Shown here piece after piece: positions 8,919 through 17,083 of a DNA stretch of 64,000 nucleotides. Position numbers and translations under genes: made by a program. The stretch lies in contig CAVRDK010000004.1 in assembly GCA_963719855.1 (NCBI GenBank), positions 1,240,001-1,304,000 on the forward strand, read 5' to 3'. Numbering within the stretch: position 1 is the stretch's first letter; the number at the start of each line of letters is the position of its first letter. This DNA is from CAIQPV01 sp963719855 (lineage in GTDB: Bacteria > Pseudomonadota > Gammaproteobacteria > Burkholderiales > Gallionellaceae). The notes beneath the pieces were generated by a model. That model was given only the letters and a program-made list of their open reading frames with translations, had not been told where the DNA came from and did not search any database.

Positions 8919-9955
8919 TACTTCGCCTGCTGCGCCATGCCAGCTTTAATCGGCTCCAGCGCCACCTTTTCGCCGGGATTCAGCCCGGCCAAGACTTCTA
9001 TTTCATTCTCCCCAACAGGCTCGCCCAGACGCACCTGACGCAGACTCGCCCCGCCTTTGTCATCCACCACATATACCGCTACCACTTCACTGCGGCGCAC
9101 CACGGCGTTTGCCGGGATCAGCAGCTTCTTCGTTTTGCCGACCACAAATTGAACACGCACGAACATGCCGGGATAAACACCCGCTTCGTTGGCGGGCAGA
9201 TAGGCTCGTATCTGTGTACTGTGCGTGCGTATATCGGCTGTGGGCAATACTGTCACCGAAGTGGCATGCACCCGGTGGTTGAGTGAGGGGAGTTCAATCA
9301 TGGCTTGCGGATGCGCACCAATATCCGCCAGCTTGTATTGCGGCACATCAACGATCACGCGCATCTGCGCCGGGTCGAAGCCGCTCATCAGCGGCTTGCC
9401 CACGGTCACCATCTCGCCCAACTCGACCAGCCTCGCGCCCACCACGCCGCTGTAGGGCGCAATCACGGCGGTATAGCCATGCGTCAGCGCCGATTGTTCC
9501 GCACCGGCCTCGCTCGCCGCCGCCTGTGCCAGCGCCATCTTGTAATCGGCTTGCGCCTTGTCCAACGCGGCCTGGCTGATAAATTTCTGCGTGTACAACT
9601 GGCGAGCGCGTTCGTAGTCCGACTTGGCTTTCTGCATGGCGACTTGCGCCTGCATCAGTTGCGCTTGACTGCCCGCCACTGCCTGCGCTGCTTCGCGCTC
9701 GTCTATGCGCAAAATAACCTGCCCCTTCTTTACCGTGTCGCCGACATCGAACAGAATTTCCTTCACCCGCCCGGAGATCTGTGCTGAAACGGTGGACTGC
9801 CGCGCCGCCTCGACCACGCCGTCTGCGCCATAGCTTTGCTCAACCTCACGGTATTGCACCGCGACGGTGGAGAATAGTTCTGATGCCAGTGCCCCGGATA
9901 TTAGAGCCGTATAGCACAGCAGTCCAACCAGTAAAAATGAATAGCCCGTTTTCAT
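8918..9955 (-). CDS. RND efflux periplasmic adaptor (membrane fusion protein)
   Basis: A protein of 345 residues with an N-terminal signal sequence (about 1-25, cleavage likely near ALASE). A biotinyl-lipoyl-like half (ISGRVKEILFDVGDTVKKGQ) follows, then an alpha-helical hairpin rich in Ala and Gln (about 80-150), the second lipoyl half (TAVIAPYSGVVGARLVELGE) and beta-barrel and membrane-proximal domains. It would bridge the permease and an outer-membrane channel. A promoter-like sequence lies 35-60 bp upstream and the ribosome site is AGGTGA. It is the first gene of a two-gene operon with the permease. Confidence 0.92.
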   Translation of the reverse strand: MKTGYSFLLVGLLCYTALISGALASELFSTVAVQYREVEQSYGADGVVEAARQSTVSAQISGRVKEILFDVGDTVKKGQVILRIDEREAAQAVAGSQAQLMQAQVAMQKAKSDYERARQLYTQKFISQAALDKAQADYKMALAQAAASEAGAEQSALTHGYTAVIAPYSGVVGARLVELGEMVTVGKPLMSGFDPAQMRVIVDVPQYKLADIGAHPQAMIELPSLNHRVHATSVTVLPTADIRTHSTQIRAYLPANEAGVYPGMFVRVQFVVGKTKKLLIPANAVVRRSEVVAVYVVDDKGGASLRQVRLGEPVGENEIEVLAGLNPGEKVALEPIKAGMAQQAK

Positions 9956-9988
9956 GAAACGTCACCTGCTCGAAATCAAAGTAATATT

Positions 9989-10021
9989 AGAATATGCTTA
10001 TATACAGAATTAGTCAACTAA
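9989..10021 (-). promoter_or_regulatory. Promoter for the RND efflux operon with an overlapping inverted repeat
   Basis: On the reverse strand TTGACT (10012-10017) and TATTCT (9989-9994) are separated by 17 bp, a good sigma-70 promoter. The -35 box lies inside an inverted repeat, TTAGT-TG-ACTAA (10010-10021), which could be an operator for a TetR- or MarR-like repressor. No regulator gene is adjacent. Confidence 0.6.
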
Positions 10022-10522
10022 TGTATGTATTGCCTGTTGATTCCCCAGATTTCCACATTTACGGCATGATGATACTTGAGAAGAATTGACAGGGTGGACA
10101 ATCGTATTGAATGTTTTCTGCCGCTATTGCGGACACTCATTAGTCAACCGTAAGTCAAGGGCAAGATCACTCGTTCTTGATATATTCACAAAAACCTATG
10201 GCACTGTTTAAATGGAAATAATTCCATCAAATTCATTGTGAGGAAATAATACAAGGGTTTTGAAGTAGCTCGCACTTTCACTGAAATCAAAACCGTTATC
10301 TCTCGCGGATAATTCTTTCGGGTAATTTTTGCGGCAGGTAAGTAAGTTTAGGGGTGCCCATAATTCATACGATCCCCCGTACTTTGCGTGGTCGGTGGTT
10401 AAGTCGTTTTAAAGCCTGCTGCATTTGCTCCTCAGCAAGGCCCGTCAATCACATGGACTTGAAGAAGTGCTGTGGCAAGTCGAACATGTTGTATCAATAT
10501 TGGCGACGCACGTTGCAACAGA
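10022..10522. other. Gene-free stretch of about 500 bp
   Basis: Short open frames exist (for example 10354-10551) but have no ribosome site, no recognisable family and a composition unlike the neighbouring genes. No clear hairpin or repeat was found. It separates the efflux operon promoter from the eroded OB-fold gene. Confidence 0.5.
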
Positions 10523-11221
10523 TCAATGCTGCAGCGACGCTTCTTCGATGAGTACCTTATAGAAATAGCCAGAACCGAAATCCTTGTCGGTGTGGACAAC
10601 GCCCTTAACCGTCACGACATCCCCGATCTTCGCCTGATTCGTGGTGGTAACGAGAAACATCATTCGTATTGTTCGAAAAGGAACCCGATCCATCGCGCAA
10701 ATGGATCCAATTCTTCCCCATGATCCCTGGGTTGTACTTTACGACCTTGCCCCGAACCAAAACAGGTTTGTCCTTCAGTTCGGCACTCTTTGTCATGATT
10801 TCCTCAACGGTTTGCGCGTTCGCGCCGATGGCCTTGGGGACATGGATATCGCTGGCATCCGTCGTTTTGCCAATGCCGGAGTGGGCCGTAACCATACCAT
10901 TCGCGCCATCCGCCGCACCGCCCAAGGTGCCGAAAAGAATCGTCGGGAAAGTCTTCTTCAGCGATTTGCTCTCAAAGTTGTTTGCGACCATCACGTTCTC
11001 AATCGTGACTTCGGCACCTTTCTTGACCTGTGCCTTGCTGACCGCAGCCCAAGTCTCGCCGTCCTTGGTCTTGAGGCGGAGGTAGGTATAACTCTCGACG
11101 TCTTTGATCTCAAGTACCTCGCCTTTGACAACGGTGACAGCAGGCGGGGGGAGACAGGCTTTTCACTTGCAAAAACAAGTTGGGCAGCAACAATCATGCA
11201 AATCGCAAACAAGGCTTTCAT
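10523..11221 (-). pseudogene. Exported OB-fold-like protein, interrupted by two frameshifts
   Basis: Three reading frames together give one continuous protein of about 232 residues. It starts with a signal peptide (MKALFAICMIVAAQLVFA), continues with VVKGEVLEIKDVESYTYLRL and a middle ending NPGIMGKNWIHLRDGSGS, and closes with GDVVTVKGVVHTDKDFGSGY. This is the layout of a periplasmic nucleic-acid-binding-like OB-fold family of unknown role. The first break is one base lost in a C tract (G6 on the plus strand, 11146-11151). The second is one base gained in an A run (10655-10657). The two cancel, so total length remains divisible by three. Real decay and sequencing error in homopolymers are both possible. 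Confidence 0.7.
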
Positions 11222-11457
11222 GGTTTTGATACTCCTTCTGGATAAGTTTTAAACTATAACAGAAACACACATCAGCGGCGACTCGTCAGGCGAGTTGCCT
11301 CAATAAAAGCTACCTAGAGTAGTCAGAAAAAGTGATCGTAGTTTCAGGTTAACAAAGCAATGGCAGGGAGAGCAGCCAATCAAAAAGGTCACAAGCGAGA
11401 GGCAGCTTAAACCCCTCATTGCGCGGAATTTTGCCTTAAAATCTTCATCCGATAGGC

Positions 11458-11792
11458 TCAGACCAATTGGTACGCAGGTAAGCCGCACTGCATCCAGCCA
11501 ATCATTCCACCGCGTAGGTTGTATACGTTTGAGAATCCTTGTTGTTGGAGAAACATACAGGCTTGTGCGGAGCGGCTTCGCTACGGCATATGATGACCAG
11601 CTTTTCCACAGGGGATAGTTCGTGGATTCTTGCCGGCAGAGTGTGTAGCGGAAGCGCTTCCGCCTTCGGTACTGTACCCATTGCAATCTCTTGCATTTGG
11701 CGCACATCAATTACGCGCAGTTTATGATTAGCATCATTTACCCACTGAGCGAGTTCGGATGCTTCGATTTCCTTGATGGTATTGGCAAACAT
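11458..11792 (-). pseudogene. Rhodanese-like sulfurtransferase, single frameshift
   Basis: The first 70 or so residues (ELAQWVNDANHKLRVIDVRQ ... EKLVIICRS) are a rhodanese domain up to the catalytic loop CRSxxR. After that the matching sequence continues in another frame: QACMFLQQQGFSNVYNLRGG then MIGWMQCGLPAYQLV and a stop at 11458. One base is missing near 11562-11570 inside the active-site loop, so the product as written would lack the second half of the fold. An intact version would have 111 residues, normal for single-domain rhodaneses. An insertion sequence begins 23 bp upstream of the start codon and probably separates the gene from its promoter. Confidence 0.72.
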
Positions 11793-11814
11793 TATTTAAA
11801 TTAAATCCTGCAAT

Positions 11815-13133
11815 CACTAGCGTCCCAACGTTAATCGAACAGAAACAACTGGTTGGTTGAATCCGATGAATTTGTGTCCAGTGGCGTGCGCGCCAACAGT
11901 TGATTTAGAGCCATTCTCTCGAACATAGTGAGGCTCAAGATTTGTAACATTTCGTAGAGTGAAGCGGTGATATTCAGTCGCTTTCTCAGGATGGCGACCA
12001 GCACGTAAACCGATACGGCGATCCAGATTTGAGACTTGACCGCGTTCTCTGAAGTACCGAAAAAGGACTTGATACGCAGATGCTGTTTGATCCATTTGAA
12101 AAACAATTCGATTTGCCACCGGCATCGATAAAGATCGGCGATGCTCTGCGCCGACAGGTCGAGATGGTTGGTCAAAAAGACCAACGTCTTGCCCTCGGCA
12201 TCTTTGATCTTTATGCGTCTGATCGTCGTTGGGAAATGTTGCTGAGAATAAAAGCCGGTCAGCGTACCCAGTTGGTCGCAGATGATGCCGGACGTGCGGT
12301 CTGTCGGCAGAGAGTATCGTCGAGTGAAGCGCAAATTCGCCTTGGCTCGTGTCACAAAAAAACTGCCGGCTTGGTGCAGGCGATGCAGTCGGGTGAAGTC
12401 GAGGTAGCCGCGATCCATGATGTAGAACGCCCCGGCCTCGGGAATGATCTGGTCGAGAATGTTCACGTCGTGCAGCTTTCCGTCGCTGATGTGGATGAAG
12501 CTGGGAATGTTGCCACGCAGGTCGAGCAGCGTATGCAGCTTGATGGCCGCCTTGGCCGACCGAAACGGAGCCCACGGAAATACCGACAGGCACAAATCGA
12601 TAGTGGTCGCATCCAGTGCGTAAACCGTCTCCGAGAGATCGATGCCAAACGGTTCGTCCACATAGAGCGGGCGCGCTATTCCAATCAGGCTTTGTGCAAA
12701 GTCGGCATAGATGCGCCAGTCTCAAACCGCATTCGCATTGGCCAACGTGTTGCGCGATACCGTGCTGCGAAAGCCCATGTGGTAGAGCTTGGCGGACTGG
12801 CTGCGCAGACACGCTTCGATGTCGCGCAGACTCTCGCGATAGGTCAGTTGCGCGAACGCCATGCACAGAAACTGATCGAGACAAGTGAAGTGTTTGACCT
12901 TGTGCTCTCCGTTGTAGCGAGCGACACATCTGCGGAAAGTGGTCAGCGGCAAGTGCAACATCACTTGCGCAAAAACAAGTTTGCCCGTGTTCATTGGCAG
13001 TCCTCGCAATCGGGTTGGAAATACCCCGAATGCTACTTGCCAAATTCAAATCGAGACCAGACTTAACCATGAAATATCTTCGTTCCTTCAATCAATTACA
13101 ATCGACTCGGCGGTCAACGTTGGGTCACTACTG
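11815..13133. mobile_element. IS4-family insertion sequence, 1,319 bp, with 9-bp target duplication
   Basis: Both ends carry the imperfect terminal repeat CA[C/G]TAG[C/T]G[A/T]CCCAACGTT, left at 11815 and right ending at 13133. The flanks are an exact 9-bp duplication, TCCTGCAAT, at 11806-11814 and 13134-13142. The single transposase is on the reverse strand. The intact duplication suggests a fairly recent insertion. It landed between the rhodanese start codon and its presumed upstream promoter region. Confidence 0.88.
11831..13009 (-). pseudogene. IS4-family DDE transposase with in-frame stop codon
   Basis: The frame runs from ATG 13009 to 11831 but is broken by TGA at 12722-12724, after residue 95 (SRNTLANANAV). 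The remainder carries the catalytic core: first Asp in YALDATTIDLCLSVF, second Asp in FYIMDRGYLDF and the glutamate in YRCRWQIELFFKWIK. That segment matches the IS4 signature Y-x2-R-x3-E-x6-K. The intact protein would have 392 residues. The downstream part alone (from ATG 12661) lacks the N-terminal DNA-binding region, so this copy is probably inactive unless the stop is read through. Confidence 0.85.
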
Positions 13134-13142
13134 TCCTGCAAT

Positions 13143-13473
13143 AATTAATGACGCAATATTAGCATAATCTAATACAACAGTAAATCACCTACTCGGGTGG
13201 GAATGGGAAATGAGGGCAAAGCCTAAGATGAGTGTGTCCGAAATTTTGTGCTACACAACAACTCGCTGCCGTGATTTTAAACAGCAGCACAAATCTCCCG
13301 TTATTTGCCCCATCGCTCGAATGCCGAATTTGGATAATAGCCATACCCTCCCCCTCAGTCTTGTAAGCTTTCTTCCGACAAGATAATTAGCCATCCTCTT
13401 ATTTCTTCCAGACGCATCTCCCCGCAGAATGCAATCGTCGAATCAGACATCAATTGTCAGCAAGGAGATAGTG
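13143..13473. other. Intergenic region upstream of flhD
   Basis: About 330 bp without a credible gene. It is AT-rich at the left, next to the IS target duplication, and contains short inverted repeats such as CTTGT/ACAAG near 13365-13385. It must hold the flhDC promoter, but no convincing -35/-10 pair could be assigned. Confidence 0.45.
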
Positions 13474-13782
13474 ATGAACGCAAAACAACTGCACGAAGAA
13501 ATCAAGGTAACCAATCTCTCTTACATGGGACTGGTGCAAAAGATGATACGCGCCGACAAGGCAGGTGCAAGTTCCAGTCTGGGCGTGAGCGAAGAAATGG
13601 CCGATCTGGTCGCAGGGCTGTCGCCCGCACAGCTCACCAAGATGTCTGGAACCAACCTGTTGTTGTGCTGCTTCCGCTTTGATGAAAGCCTGTTGCTCAA
13701 CATGATTACCGACCACAAAACGAGTCGGGTAATGTCAACTGCTGTTTCGGTAAACCAGCCTGTCGCAGCATTGGCGGCTTAA
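13474..13782 (+). CDS. flhD: Flagellar master regulator subunit FlhD
   Basis: A protein of 102 residues matching FlhD throughout: LSYMGLVQKMIRADKAGAS, SLGVSEEMADLVAGLSPAQL and the NLLLCCFRFDE segment. FlhD forms the FlhD4C2 activator of class-2 flagellar promoters. ATG 13474 follows AAGGAGATAGTG and gives the normal start; the open frame to 13429 is not needed. flhC follows after 45 bp, the conserved arrangement. No flagellar structural genes are in the window, so the regulon lies elsewhere. Confidence 0.92.
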   Translation: MNAKQLHEEIKVTNLSYMGLVQKMIRADKAGASSSLGVSEEMADLVAGLSPAQLTKMSGTNLLLCCFRFDESLLLNMITDHKTSRVMSTAVSVNQPVAALAA

Positions 13783-13827
13783 ATGGCTATGCAAAGCTAG
13801 ATAATTAATTGTTCAGGGAGACAGATC

Positions 13828-14370
13828 ATGCGTAACAAGAGTGTAGTAACCGAAGCCCGTGAAATCCAGATTGCGGTGGAATTGATTAACCTGGGTGCGC
13901 GCCTGCAAGTCTTGCAGGAAGAAACCAAAGTGAGTCGTGAACGCCTGCTCAAGTTATACAAGGAAGTGAAGGGCGAGTCGCCTGCCAAGGGTATGCTGCC
14001 TTATTCCACTGACTGGTTCATGAGCTGGTTGCCGAATATCCACTCTTCATTGTTCATGGATATCTATCAATTCCTGATCTCAAACACCAATGTAACCGGT
14101 GTCGAGGCTCTGATCAAAAGCTATCGCCTGTACCTCGAACAGGTTGAAATTTCACAAGGCGAGCCTGCCCTGAGCATTACCCGCGCATGGTTCCTGGTTC
14201 GGTTCTTTGACGCGCAGATGCTGCAACTTACAGACTGTAAAGAATGCGGCGGGCACTTCGTGGTGCATACCAACGAGCTGTGCAAAAACTACGTTTGCGG
14301 TATCTGCCGTCCTCCTTCACGCGCCGGCAAAACCAAAAAGGCCGCGCTAATGGATGCAATCACAGCCTGA
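13828..14370 (+). CDS. flhC: Flagellar master regulator subunit FlhC
   Basis: A protein of 180 residues. The four zinc-binding cysteines are at 137, 140, 157 and 160 (CKECGG and CGIC), the same positions as in the well-studied enterobacterial protein. The N-terminal helical part (EIQIAVELINLGARLQVLQ) and DWFMSW motif also agree. FlhC gives the complex DNA-binding specificity together with FlhD. ATG 13828 follows CAGGGAGACAGATC. Confidence 0.94.
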   Translation: MRNKSVVTEAREIQIAVELINLGARLQVLQEETKVSRERLLKLYKEVKGESPAKGMLPYSTDWFMSWLPNIHSSLFMDIYQFLISNTNVTGVEALIKSYRLYLEQVEISQGEPALSITRAWFLVRFFDAQMLQLTDCKECGGHFVVHTNELCKNYVCGICRPPSRAGKTKKAALMDAITA

Positions 14371-14469
14371 TTCAAACCTGGATTGTTCTTTGGTGCGGTA
14401 ACGTACGGATAGCAGTATATGTAATCGTGTAAATTTCTGATCATGCTTCATTAATTGTCGGAGGATGCC

Positions 14470-14658
14470 ATGAATAACCAACAATCTGTTCCCTGCGGCC
14501 TGCTTTACTCAGTTGCCCCAGAGCAATTTGCACATCTGCATCTCAGCGATGATGCGGTTGGGGATGAGTTCGGATGGGATGAATCTGAGAATCAGTATGA
14601 AGGTGAGTCGCTGGCAAGCGATGTGCTGGCATTTTTGAAAGAACTTGCGGCAGGATAG
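14470..14658 (+). CDS. Small acidic protein of unknown function
   Basis: A protein of 62 residues, strongly acidic in its second half (DDAVGDEFGWDESENQYEGE). No family was recognised. A good ribosome site (GTCGGAGGATGCC) precedes ATG 14470, and the gene follows flhC on the same strand with a 99-bp gap. These points make it a real gene candidate rather than chance. No signal peptide or membrane segment is seen. Confidence 0.6.
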   Translation: MNNQQSVPCGLLYSVAPEQFAHLHLSDDAVGDEFGWDESENQYEGESLASDVLAFLKELAAG

Positions 14659-14708
14659 CTCTCATAAAAACAACATCAGACAAATTCGCCGAACAGGAAA
14701 TATTCCCA

Positions 14709-15647
14709 TCACGATGATTCGCTGGGTACACTGAGGACTTGAGCCTTCTCCACTATGCCGCCGCGCTTGAACATGGAGAGACATTCAGCCTCATCAAGCT
14801 GGCTGGCTTGCGACAGGTAATCCATGTTTCTCTCCAGTGATTCCAGATAATAATTACGTTCGACGCCAAAGCAGTCCTTGAAGTGGAAAGTCAATTTTGT
14901 GTAGAGGCCTTCCAGTTCACCATCAAGCCTTTTCTGCCGGGTAAGTTCGTAAAACCCCTTGGTCTTCCGTAGCAGGTCAAGCATGCTTTCGTAGTTACCC
15001 AAATTCGCTTCCTTGAACTCCAGGTACAGGAATAACAGCTTTTCCAGATAAGTACGGTCAGACATTTGGCCGACCAAATCGGCAGTAGCGACAATTTGCC
15101 CGAGCAGGCGCACGCGTTCATCAGGAAAATTAATCTTGTGGAAATCGCTCATGTGCTCGGTGCTTAGCATCATGGGTTCCAGAGATTCTGCCCAAGCGGA
15201 TGGCAAACACTGGTCGATGAGGTAGCGCCGCATAAATTCAATACCACGCCGGACATGATCACGCGTGTATTGCGCACCTGAACCTGTATCTTCGTCATGC
15301 CGTTGTGCATAGCCGATGTCGTGCATCAGGGCGGCGACCATGATCCGGGTGATGTCGTTGTCAGCCAGCGGGGTGCCTGAAATATGCACGCCATGCGCCA
15401 GTCTTACTGCACATAAAAACACATCCAGCGTATGAGGCAGATCGTGGTATAGCGTTTTGATGGCGCAATAGCCGGGGTATTCGCCGCGAAACATGCGCAT
15501 TACGTCATCGAAGGCAGTGCGGGCAATGGCAAAGTCATACGCAGGGCTAATGCGCCCGACAATATCGACCGCCTTGGCCCAAACTTCGTCCGTGTTGCTA
15601 TTGGCAAACAGGCTGCGTATTTCTGAAGATGTCGGAAGTCTTTTCAT
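14709..15647 (-). CDS. HD-domain phosphohydrolase
   Basis: A protein of 312 residues with an HD-superfamily metal-binding core. The first histidine is in TLYHDLPHTLDV, the HD pair in VAALMHDIGYAQRHDED, and further acidic and His residues in STEHMSDFHK and VATADLVGQMSD. There is no GYP motif, so it is not an HD-GYP c-di-GMP phosphodiesterase. Such proteins hydrolyse nucleotides or phosphoesters; the substrate is unknown. The C-terminal 100 residues are helical and charged. It is convergent with the flhDC group and stands alone. Confidence 0.8.
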   Translation of the reverse strand: MKRLPTSSEIRSLFANSNTDEVWAKAVDIVGRISPAYDFAIARTAFDDVMRMFRGEYPGYCAIKTLYHDLPHTLDVFLCAVRLAHGVHISGTPLADNDITRIMVAALMHDIGYAQRHDEDTGSGAQYTRDHVRRGIEFMRRYLIDQCLPSAWAESLEPMMLSTEHMSDFHKINFPDERVRLLGQIVATADLVGQMSDRTYLEKLLFLYLEFKEANLGNYESMLDLLRKTKGFYELTRQKRLDGELEGLYTKLTFHFKDCFGVERNYYLESLERNMDYLSQASQLDEAECLSMFKRGGIVEKAQVLSVPSESS

Positions 15648-15769
15648 GTTTATAAAAATGAAAAAATGGCTTCGTGTGCTAGCCTGGATGTTTAATAAAT
15701 GTAATTCTTGTTTTAGGTGCCCTTAAATTCAGGCTACATCATTTTTAGAGGCAACATTATGCAGGATTG

Positions 15770-16471
15770 CTAGCGTCCAGCCGCGCTATTCAACGCCTTC
15801 TCCAGATCGGCAGCAGGCATGTAGCCGGGAACCTGTGTACCGTCGGCAAAGATCAGCGTCGGCGTGCCATTTACATGCAGCTTTTTACCCAAGGCCAACA
15901 CTTTCTCTGTTTGGGTGGCGCAATTTCCGGAAGGCGGCACGACGCCATTCAGCATCCAGTCCTCCCATGTTTTGTTCGGATCAGTGCTGCATAGAATGTT
16001 GCGTACCTTCTCTTCCGAGCCGGGGAATATGGGGTAGAGAAAACGGTAGAGCGTGACGTTGTCCACATTCTTCAGTACGCCCTCCAGCTTTTTGCAGTAA
16101 CTGCAGTTCGGGTCAGTTAAATACGCCATCTTGCGCTCACCGTTGCCTTTGACCCTTTTCACCGCAATTTCGAGGGGCAGACTATGGAAGTCAACCGCGA
16201 ATAGTTTGTGCGAGCGCTCCTCGGTAAGATTGTGCCCGCTCTTCAGATCGATGATGTTGCCGACTATGAGATATTGCGCCTTTTCGTCGGTATAGAACAA
16301 CTGGTCGTCTGCCACCACTTCGTATAGCCCAAGGTAAGGAGCTTTATAGACTTTATCAACCTTGCCGATCTGCGGATAATTTTTTTGCAGGATACTTTTC
16401 ACATTGGCCTCATCGGCGTAGGCACTGAAACAAAAGAGGGCAGCGAGCAGCAATAGTAGCGTTCTAAACAT
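15770..16471 (-). CDS. dsbC: Periplasmic thiol:disulfide isomerase DsbC
   Basis: A protein of 233 residues with a signal peptide (about 1-19, FSAYA|DE). The N-terminal dimerisation domain (about 22-85) is followed by a thioredoxin-fold domain with the active site CSYC at 123-126 and the cis-Pro loop GTPTLIF. A second cysteine pair (NILCST and GNCAT) corresponds to the structural disulfide. It reshuffles wrong disulfides in exported proteins and would be kept reduced by DsbD. The upstream ubiH-like remnant is 24 bp away on the same strand, the usual neighbour in related genomes. Confidence 0.93.
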   Translation of the reverse strand: MFRTLLLLLAALFCFSAYADEANVKSILQKNYPQIGKVDKVYKAPYLGLYEVVADDQLFYTDEKAQYLIVGNIIDLKSGHNLTEERSHKLFAVDFHSLPLEIAVKRVKGNGERKMAYLTDPNCSYCKKLEGVLKNVDNVTLYRFLYPIFPGSEEKVRNILCSTDPNKTWEDWMLNGVVPPSGNCATQTEKVLALGKKLHVNGTPTLIFADGTQVPGYMPAADLEKALNSAAGR

Positions 16472-16495
16472 TTTGTATCCTGATTTAAGGTTGGG

Positions 16496-16900
16496 TTAAT
16501 TAAACGCATGGCGCGCCAGCATTTTCTTCAGCGGCGTGAAATGGTTGGTTGTGGACAGCCCGAAATTGCGCGCGGTGCGCAGCAACGGGTTATCGTTGTT
16601 GAACAGCTTCTTCAGTGCGGCGGAAGCAAGTTGCATGGAGAGAATGTCTTTCTTGCACGCACGTTCGTAGCGGCGCAGAAGGTGGATGTTGCCACAATCC
16701 TGCTGCGTGCCCAGTTGCAGCAGCACATGCGTCAATTGGCGCGCATCTCGGAAGCCCAGATTGACGCCTTGCCCGGCAAACGATTGCACGTTGCTCGCGG
16801 CATCTCCCACCAGCGACACCGACAGCCCGCTGAGCCTGAGCGCCGCAGCCAAGCTAGCGCCCACTAACTCACCGCCGATAATCATGACATCGAAGATCAT
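16496..16900 (-). pseudogene. UbiH/VisC-type ubiquinone hydroxylase with large in-frame internal deletion
   Basis: Only 134 residues remain, against the usual 380 or so. The first 30 residues are the FAD-binding Rossmann start (MIIGGELVGASLAAALRLSG). The rest begins at the second FAD motif (VGDAASNVQSFAGQGVNLG) and continues to a normal C-terminus. About 240-250 residues, including the substrate region and the DG motif, are gone, with the frame kept across the junction. Catalysis is very unlikely. ATG 16900 was chosen because AAGG lies 8 bp upstream. A flanking palindromic repeat begins 42 bp upstream. Confidence 0.8.
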
Positions 16901-16941
16901 TAATTTAACCTTGAAACAGCAAATAGCCACTGAAAGTCCAG

Positions 16942-16984
16942 TTCCTACCCCTCCCTGCCTCCCCCTGCAAGGTGGGAGGGGGTA
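16942..16984. repeat. Intergenic palindromic repeat, copy 2 (half element)
   Basis: A short C-rich/G-rich palindrome, CCCCTCCCTGCCTCCCCCTGC followed by AAGGTGGGAGGGGGTA, matches one arm of the repeats at 1015 and 19951. It lies between the ubiH remnant and the dusB promoter. Confidence 0.6.
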
Positions 16985-17054
16985 TTTCCGTGGCTGAATT
17001 GCCTTTATGTGTATTGTGACAAGCAGAATAATAGCACGGGGCGATTGATTAATT

Positions 17055-17060
17055 TATAAT
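17055..17060 (+). promoter_or_regulatory. Candidate -10 box of the dusB-fis promoter with GC-rich discriminator
   Basis: TATAAT, a perfect -10, is followed at once by CACCGCCCCTCG, a GC-rich discriminator of the kind found at promoters repressed by ppGpp. The -35 region is poor, which fits an activator- or growth-rate-dependent promoter. The leader to the dusB start would be only about 20 nt. Regulation is inferred from the sequence pattern only. Confidence 0.5.
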
Positions 17061-17083
17061 CACCGCCCCTCGCGGAAAACAAT

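Noticed and set aside
10354..10551. Open frame of 65 codons
   Set aside because: No ribosome site, cysteine/arginine-rich chance composition and no recognisable family.
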